A DNA stretch of 64,000 nucleotides, taken from Coniella vitis. Lineage: Eukaryota > Ascomycota > Sordariomycetes > Diaporthales > Schizoparmaceae. The position numbers and the translations under genes are program-made. The stretch is taken from NCBI GenBank assembly GCA_011317545.1, contig WUJK01000003.1:2604001-2668000 (forward strand), given 5' to 3'. Positions 57,800 to 64,000 of this stretch are shown here, piece after piece. The notes under the pieces were generated by a model, which was not told the DNA's origin, did not search any database, and saw nothing but the letters and a program-made list of their open reading frames with translations. Within the stretch, counting starts at the first letter, position 1. Each line of letters opens with the position of its first letter.

Positions 57800-60654
57800 T
57801 CATTTTGTGCTGCTTTCCGGAGTATCAAACGAGTAGCTTTCGCCAGAACCTTGAGGAGAAGGATCAGTGGCAGACTGAGTTCCTGGCATGTCTCCAGCCA
57901 AAAATGTCTGGAATTGGCTATCTCCCCAGGTCGTGTTCTCGGTGTAATTTTGTAAAGCATCCTGCAGGCCGGATTAGCCGGAGAACCCATTTTGATCGGT
58001 ATCTTTCAATTTTGTCTTCAAGCGTGCAGTCCGAGATTTGTACTTACCCAGTCAAAATTTTGGCCCATTTCCATCCCGTTGCCCATAGCATTGAACATGG
58101 AGGAGAAGGGTGAGCCAGGATTCAAGGCCATGTCTCCCAAAAAATCAGGCGTCATACCCGTTGCCTCGCCTGACGGTATCGTAAAATTCATAGCGGGGTA
58201 TGCCGTACCTCCGGGACTTTGCACCGTGCTGCCCAGAATCGCCGCCGTGTTGGGCGTCAGCCCTCGAGAAGACATCAAACCCAATGTCATGGCAGCAGAT
58301 TGCTCTGGCTGCATGTCAGTGTCATTTAGTCCCGCAAAAATATCATTGTTGAGCGGCGTATTCGACGCCGGAGCAGGAGACGGGACATTGCTGCATTCGT
58401 TGTCTGGTGAAGAGCCGTTCATTTTGTCGAGCATGATTTTCACAATATTGTAGGCCTTGACAGCCTCCATGGAACCATCACGTAGACCATACCAGATATC
58501 TCTTGCCGCTTCGAGGGAACGCATCATTTCCATACGTTGCTCGGGCGTCCAGAAAAAGAGCGATTGGGAGTCTTGCCGCCGACCAGACCGCTCTGCCTGG
58601 TTGTCAAAGTGCAAGTCGAGAAGGACGAGCATTGAGGGCATGAGAAACTCTTTGGTGGCAATCGATGCCACATACCACTTGATTGACTGTAGCCGGCCGT
58701 TTGGCTGTGATTCACGGTGCAGTACGTTGAGATGCGAGAGCATTTCGAGGGCTGCTTCGATGGCCGACCGCCGTGAGTGTGCATATCGCAGATTATGCCG
58801 CGATCGGGTGAGATATTTGCGGTGAAGAAGGCACATGATTTTCAGGTAGAGAATATCCACGTTGAATCGTGCCACAATCAAGGTTAAAGGATCATTCGAG
58901 TTCTCGAGAGGTCGCATCTTGAGGTGGGGAGGGAGCTCTTGCCGGAGCTCACGTAGCTTTGCATCAAACCGCAGTATTTCATCGTACGACACCTGTTTCC
59001 CAACACGACATGTGGCTTGTAGGATATTTCCAAGCTCACAGCATAGCTTGACTTTGGCAATCATGTAACTGATCGGCGTGGGTTCCGAGTCTGGTCGCGA
59101 GGGTGGCAAAACTTTTGTGTCAGGGCCAAATTCCTCGTCAAAAATGTTATTTGGCAGTGAAGTATCGCAGTCATGCTCATAAATCATCGAGGGCAACGAG
59201 ACTTGGTGGGAAAACACTACATCGGACATCCTCAGTAGTGCCCAAGTCCGCCGCCTCATCTCCTGCGCATGATTTTCAAAGTCAGTGCAAGGTCTTTGTG
59301 AATCAAGGTCCAGGCTTATAGCTTACGGCTTGGAAGGGACTAAGCGACGGAAACCACTTGGCATCTCTGTGGTAGCCCATCCGAAACGCAACCCGCGTAA
59401 CGATCGAATTGATGAGGTACAAGGACATGTCTGCGTCCCATCTCGAGGAGAATTCTCCAAAGATGTAGAGCAGCATGGTCTCCACAGTGTACTCTCCTGG
59501 CTTGGTATAATCGGCAGCGATGAGACACTGCACAGTCCGCAATCTGTACTCGGCAGCCAGTTGGAGGGTGCGTCCTCTCCATTCTGGAGGCTCATCTCCG
59601 ACTTTGTGATAGCTTAACATTGCCAAACATAGGACCGAGTAGAGCAATCCGAGCCACATGATAGGCGTCCTGGATGGATCTTGCCAGTGCTTTCGAAGTT
59701 GTTGATGAAAGGTGGGGGCGTGGACAATGTTGACCGCGTTGTCCATGGAGTTAAAATAGCGGCCGCACAGCGCAAGAACCTGTGACTTGGGAGGCAGTTC
59801 CGCCCTCAGCTCAACGTCGGTCGCGCGACTGGCTCCCATCAAAAAGGTGGGCCCGTCTCGAGCTGTTTCCGGTTTGCTCAACAAGACCCTCTCGTAGCTC
59901 TTTTCCAAGTCCTTCTTGTGATGGATGAAGTAATTTTTGACTTCAGATATATCGGCGAGAATCGTGTGCCAGTGCTCTTGCCCAATGTACATAGACTTGC
60001 CCCGATCTGCATCCACCTTGAGAACGCCGAGTGAGTTTGCGAGCCCGTCGTCAATGTCGCTATCATCTTCGGCGTCGTCGCCCATATGTCCGTCTTCGTC
60101 CATGCGGGCCGAGGATGAAGTGGGAGTTGCTGTGGTAGCGGCGCCTGCACCGGATTTCGAGCTACCAGAGCTTGTCGCAACGGCAGCGGCAGCGGCCGCG
60201 TCAGATGGCGAGATGTTCGCTCCGCCATGCATCAATGACAGTACTAGGCCTTCTAAGCGATCGATTCGGTTTTGCATGTCATCAGGGCTGTTGGAAGCCT
60301 CGGCCTGGTTCTTTTTGCGATTAGCGGGCGACGCGTAGGAGCAGGATAGAGTATCAGCACCCTCTCGCTTCACGCAGTTGCTGCATGGATGACTTCTGTC
60401 GCATTTTCTATGATTTTGTCAGTACCCGGATGAGCATCACAGTATCGATTTTACAACGGAGCCATACAGTCTAAACGACATGTTAGCGAAGGCCTTGTTC
60501 GACAAGCACAATAGAACAATGATCTATCTCACTTCCTTGATCGACACGGGTAGCAGCTCAGTGGGACTCTGTTGCGCTTCCTGACGACCCGCAGCTGGTC
60601 GGGGGACCGACCAGCCCCTGAAGAGGGAGTATGCGCCATAGAGGATTGTGTCAT
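57800..60654 (-). CDS. Zn2Cys6 transcription factor with fungal-specific regulatory domain
   Basis: Five exons including a 3-nt microexon: 60654-60533, 60470-60468, 60407-59327, 59262-58048 and 57961-57800, 860 aa. Only with the microexon (ACT) does the cluster read CYPCRSRKLKCDRSHPCSNC, meeting the C-X2-C-X6-C spacing. A heptad-like MQNRIDRLEGLVLSLM follows as dimerisation helix, then an Ala-rich and an acidic segment. The middle homology region has LALCGRYFNSMDNAVNIVHAPTF and continues across an intron to MRRRTWALLRMSDVVFS. The last exon is Ser/Thr/Gln-rich, as in activation domains. The protein binds CGG-containing sites in the nucleus; its targets are unknown. It is convergent with the amylase gene, but its zinc cluster is unlike that of AmyR, so a regulatory link is not implied. 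Confidence 0.9.
60468..60470 (-). other. 3-nt microexon of the Zn2Cys6 gene
   Basis: ACT is flanked by introns 60471-60532 (62 bp; GTGAGA donor, GCTAAC branch, TTTAG) and 60408-60467 (60 bp; GTATGG donor, ACTGAC branch, CATAG). Splicing gives AA+A (Lys), CT+A (Leu) and AAA (Lys). Skipping it leaves the frame intact but gives only five residues between Cys 2 and Cys 3 of the cluster. Confidence 0.8.
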
Positions 60655-62107
60655 TGTGAGCGGTCCTAGACGATGTTGTTTTGGTCAACCACAAAGAGCG
60701 CCAGATGGTCGACGCCCGGGACTTCGATGATGGAGCTGAGCCTTGGAATCGCGGATCGTGAGAGAGCAGCTTCTGCCCAGGAATTCAAGCGTGGACGCGG
60801 GCTCGGATCATTCGCGCTGCTCGGAGCGCAAGGCACAACAACTGATTATGAGGCAGCCAGGAGTCAGCTTATCGTCACATACGATAGCTGGCCAAGCAGA
60901 AGGTGCAAAAGGTGCAGCAAGCGAGCGTCCAGCACAACCGTGCGGTCATTCACGTTGACTTGCTTAGTGATTTTGTCTGGTTTGTATTATGAGCTTTGTT
61001 TGGTCGATCTGTTTCGCGCAGACCTAGGGCACGGATTTGGCGATTGCTCCATACCACAGACCAAAGGACGGGTAATGCTATGGGCGTAAGATGGAGATGA
61101 GCGCAGGAAACTCACTGTACCTATCGTAAGCGCCTCTGCCTGGAAGCGGTATTGCAATCTCCTTGGGAAATGGGCAATGTCGAAGCAGACAGGATGATGG
61201 TCCAAGCAAGCTCCGAAGCCAGCGAAGAAGGCGATGGGAGCCAGGACGCAAAAGACTTAGGTACAGGCGCAGTGTCAAGCGTTGTCCGGCGCGCAAGCTG
61301 TATAGTAAATCTTTCGGTCGCGATACAACGAGGCGTGCGTGCATTGGGCTCGCACAGGAGAAAGAGTAGCAGAGTAGGCACCGGCGACAACGGACTTAGA
61401 TCCAAGTAGCCCAGGGTCTGTAGAAATCCGCAGATGTGCCACAAATGCAACTACATAGTATATACCTCTGCGGTCTCTCAAGGATGACCACTTCTGAGTT
61501 CGGACTGGATATGCTTGATGATACATAGTATAATACCGACAAGTTCTTGGTTCCTAAAATTACTTGAAACATATGCTTGCTACTTTATATATGCTACAAG
61601 CGATGAATTTGGATACAGAACATGTGACGATTGGTCTATCATAGCACAAGTACATGTGACCTTTTGCCCCGCATAAGTCTGGAAGAATGCAGCAACGTCC
61701 ACTACGTAAAGCAGAACCTGCAGCAATTCACTTTGCACTCTCCAAATATAGCATGTTATTACTATATAGTCTGGCCCCAGATAACAAGTAGCTGATAGAG
61801 TCATCGTCTTACCGTTTGGTCTGTGCTGGATATATGCTTCACCTGTAACCCGTTATAGAGTATAAGCTATAGTGGGGCAGTTAGCGCAGTCTGCTCTGAA
61901 AGAGAGATCCCCGTCAGCCAGAAACTATGCTGCAGTGATAGAGTGAGTCATACTTCTATGCAAACAGTAAGCCCTGAGGATAGAGATTCTGAGGAATCAA
62001 ACGGTCCAGACTGATCCAATCAAAGCTGTGGTATGTTAACTGTACTTCCAAGGTGGGCACTGCACTTCTGTCTCCAAACCCCTGACGTCCCGCATCCAGA
62101 TACATAC

Positions 62108-62127
62108 TACATAGTAGGTACATAGTA
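62108..62127. repeat. Direct pair of the TACATAGTA nonamer
   Basis: Two perfect copies separated by GG, period 11 bp. This is the reverse-orientation counterpart of the pair at 7609-7628 apart from the GG spacer. Confidence 0.85.
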
Positions 62128-63404
62128 AAGGACCCTGAACTGTTCGCTTGATGGCACGCCCCAGCTCCGGACTCTTGCCCGACACGCTTGTCCCCACCCC
62201 CGGAGCCGGGCTGGCACTCGTGATGCAGACCCGGCGGCCGTGCACACTAAAAGTACTCACTGTACATAGTATATAGAGTTTGTAATCCATTATATCTTAA
62301 TGTTATCTCTGCACCGAGCGCAGTCAGATGCACGGTCAAGAGAGGCAGCCAATTGCTGACACTATCTCGGTAGGCATGTTCCGGTCCAGCTGGCCAATAT
62401 GAACCAAAATCTCAGGTTTGACAGTAACTCAAAGCATACTATGTATTTACCGGGTGTTGTGGAAAAGTCTCGGCCTACAAAGACTCATCGGCGAGGGGCA
62501 GTGATTGTGTTAACCAGTGCCTGGCAGATACTGCCTTGTTTTGCTAACATCAAGCAGGGCCTTAGTACGAGAAGGCAAGTCAAATCATTGTTTTTAAATA
62601 GATATCTGCTTTTTGGCTTTGTTTTAGGAGGGGGATCATGCGAACAATAAATGGCATGGAGGCGTAACCCCTTCACAGCAAAGAAGGCAGGCGCCCCCGA
62701 GCAACTATTGTTTCAAGAAGAAGAAAAAGAGAAGAAAGAAAAAACAAGAGAGAGCAAGCCCAGCCGAGCACAGCATTTGGGAAAGATGAGACATTTGTTG
62801 TTTTTCCAGCTTCCTCATCATACTACCACTGGCCCCGGGCAAGTCAGCCTCACTATTCTGTCGACTTCCAGGGCTATTTTCTATGTAATGCAAGGTCGGT
62901 TGTTGAAGGGCGCAGATCGCCGGTAAGTAGCGATCTTGGTTCGCTGCTGCAGTACTATGTAATGATAATGCATCGCCACTTCTCTGTTCGGTCTCCTCCA
63001 TTACCAGTGCTTGCTTCTTGCCCTCCACCAACCCCGAGCTGGAATCTGCCCGATATGGCAGCTGCATCGAGCGAGTGCGCCTGCGCCTTCTTGACAGTTG
63101 CACATGACAGCCTGTATCGCGGGCTGCGGTGGGGATGGAGCAACCATCTTGAATGCCGAGTGTCACCCACCCACGCGCTGCTGCTGCCAACCCCCACCGT
63201 CGCAATTTGGTATCGAGTGCGCCCCGACGACGACAGCGCCGCTTTCTTAGTCGCGTCTGTTTCATCCGATGCGCCCGCTGACTTGAACTCGACCAGCAAC
63301 AACGGCTTGGCCCGCGCTCCCCCTCCCTGCGTGCTAGGTTTACTGCGGGCACAAAAGAGCGCTCGAGCCTGTGTGACGCCAAGGATGGAGTGAACAGGAC
63401 CGCC

Positions 63405-63425
63405 GCGGCGGCGGCGGCGGCGGCG
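63405..63425. repeat. CGG trinucleotide repeat
   Basis: About six to seven GGC units in non-coding sequence upstream of the right-edge gene. Confidence 0.85.
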
Positions 63426-63757
63426 AGTGGCGGCCTGTTGCTGAGTGAAATGTGATGCGGTGCGCGTACGCGGGCTTTGAGCCTGGGTCCGATACCAGGC
63501 CATGTTAGACGACAAGATGTAGTCTGCCTGATTTGCCCTTTTTTCTTTTTCTTTCTTTTTTCTTGCTTGTATGTCCTGGCCTTTATGTCCACCTGCTTGA
63601 CCTGCTTCTTTGGATCTCCTCATTGACTTCGTACAAATGATCTACTTGCTTACTTACCATCTCTCATAGGCTCAGCCAAGCACAGAGGCCTACCAATATA
63701 GTCAAGGGTTGCGTTTCCCCGCCAAAGACCTGGACAAGAGATCCGAGCAGCAGAACA

Positions 63758-64000
63758 ATGTGCTACCACGAGGTACGCTGGCACGTCATATGCAATCACA
63801 CCGTCCAGTCGCGCATCGAGTGCTCCAAGCATTGCATCCAGCAGCATGACTCCATCGATTGTGTCGAGACCCAACTCACGGCTTACTGTCATGCCTGTCG
63901 CCTACTTGTCGACAGCCTAGGCATGGCCCGGAGACGGAGCCAGAGAACCTCTTCCAGTCTTTCCGGGCTATCCATCTCCAGCAAACACCGGGTTGGACCC
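63758..64000 (+). CDS. Start of a Cys/His-rich hypothetical protein (runs off the window)
   Basis: From the ATG at 63758 (context aacaATGTGC) the frame stays open for 81 codons to the window end. It begins MCYHEVRWHVICNHTV and contains at least seven Cys and eight His, in pairs such as CNH, CSKHC and CHAC, followed by an Arg/Ser-rich segment. The spacing suggests a metal-binding or disulphide-rich N-terminus. No signal peptide is visible, so an intracellular protein is more likely. I do not recognise the family; the minus strand is also open here (63650-63892) and is probably the shadow. Confidence 0.6.
   Translation, partial: MCYHEVRWHVICNHTVQSRIECSKHCIQQHDSIDCVETQLTAYCHACRLLVDSLGMARRRSQRTSSSLSGLSISSKHRVGP

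Larger units (their letters stand above)
60655..63757. other. Right-hand intergenic region
   Basis: No gene is supported in 3.1 kb. Minus frames of 222-295 codons (62705-63623) are Arg/Ala-rich, overlap each other and include a CGG repeat. Seven copies of the nonamer cluster between 61452 and 62962. Confidence 0.5.

Noticed and set aside
62705..63623. Minus frames of 222-295 codons near the right end
   Set aside because: Two overlapping frames of Arg/Ala-rich low complexity running through a CGG repeat; no domain.
1..64000. 5S rRNA, further tRNAs, CRISPR arrays, intact transposons
   Set aside because: Looked for by eye; only the tRNA-Glu was found. A covariance-model scan would be needed to exclude small RNAs.

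Overview
The window is nuclear DNA of a filamentous ascomycete (Pezizomycotina), most likely a Sordariomycete and perhaps Hypocreales. Genes carry short introns of about 50-120 bp with GTRNGY donors and RCTRAC-like branch points. Recognisable families include a Frizzled-like fungal GPCR, an NRPS-like reductase, a Zn2Cys6 regulator and fungal Ubr1. The tRNA gene is split by a short intron. I saw no rRNA, CRISPR array or intact transposon. All exon models were rebuilt by eye from splice signals, frame and domain continuity.

Layout. 1-2.8 kb: a Frizzled/Smoothened-like receptor (minus). 2.8-14.0 kb: 11 kb with no supportable gene, rich in long homopolymers and a recurring nonamer. 14.0-16.3 kb: an NAD-binding epimerase-like gene and an intron-containing tRNA-Glu. 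16.7-20.6 kb: an A-T-R NRPS-like enzyme plus an SDR, probably one A-T-R1-R2 (glycine-betaine-reductase type) gene. 22.8-31.9 kb: a macro/PARG-like protein, then a housekeeping block dominated by mitochondrial functions (Bcs1, uS11m, Tim44, Qcr9) with the exon-junction factor Pym. 32.8-39.8 kb: the N-end-rule ligase Ubr1. 40.3-45.7 kb: divergently transcribed Swd3/WDR5-like WD40 protein and Isc1-type sphingolipid phospholipase C. 46.0-49.2 kb: an NDR-type kinase interrupted by two in-frame UAG codons. 50.0-51.8 kb: a nucleolar FKBP. 54.1-60.7 kb: a secreted GH13 alpha-amylase with CBM20, convergent with a Zn2Cys6 regulator. The right edge holds the start of a Cys/His-rich protein.

Most interesting points. 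(1) The kinase looks like the PUK1/stk-21 type of fungal gene whose UAG codons are repaired to UGG by A-to-I mRNA editing in sexual tissue. One UAG replaces a Trp that NDR kinases conserve, and both UAGs can be drawn in the loop of a small hairpin. (2) Ubr1 ends in UGA-CUA-G, the known readthrough context, and the frame stays open for 140 acidic codons beyond it. (3) The Zn2Cys6 gene needs a 3-nt microexon to complete its zinc cluster. (4) Qcr9 has a first coding exon consisting only of ATG, and a GC-AG intron. (5) TACTATGTA (or its reverse complement) occurs at least 22 times, nearly always between genes, twice as a direct pair 11 bp apart.
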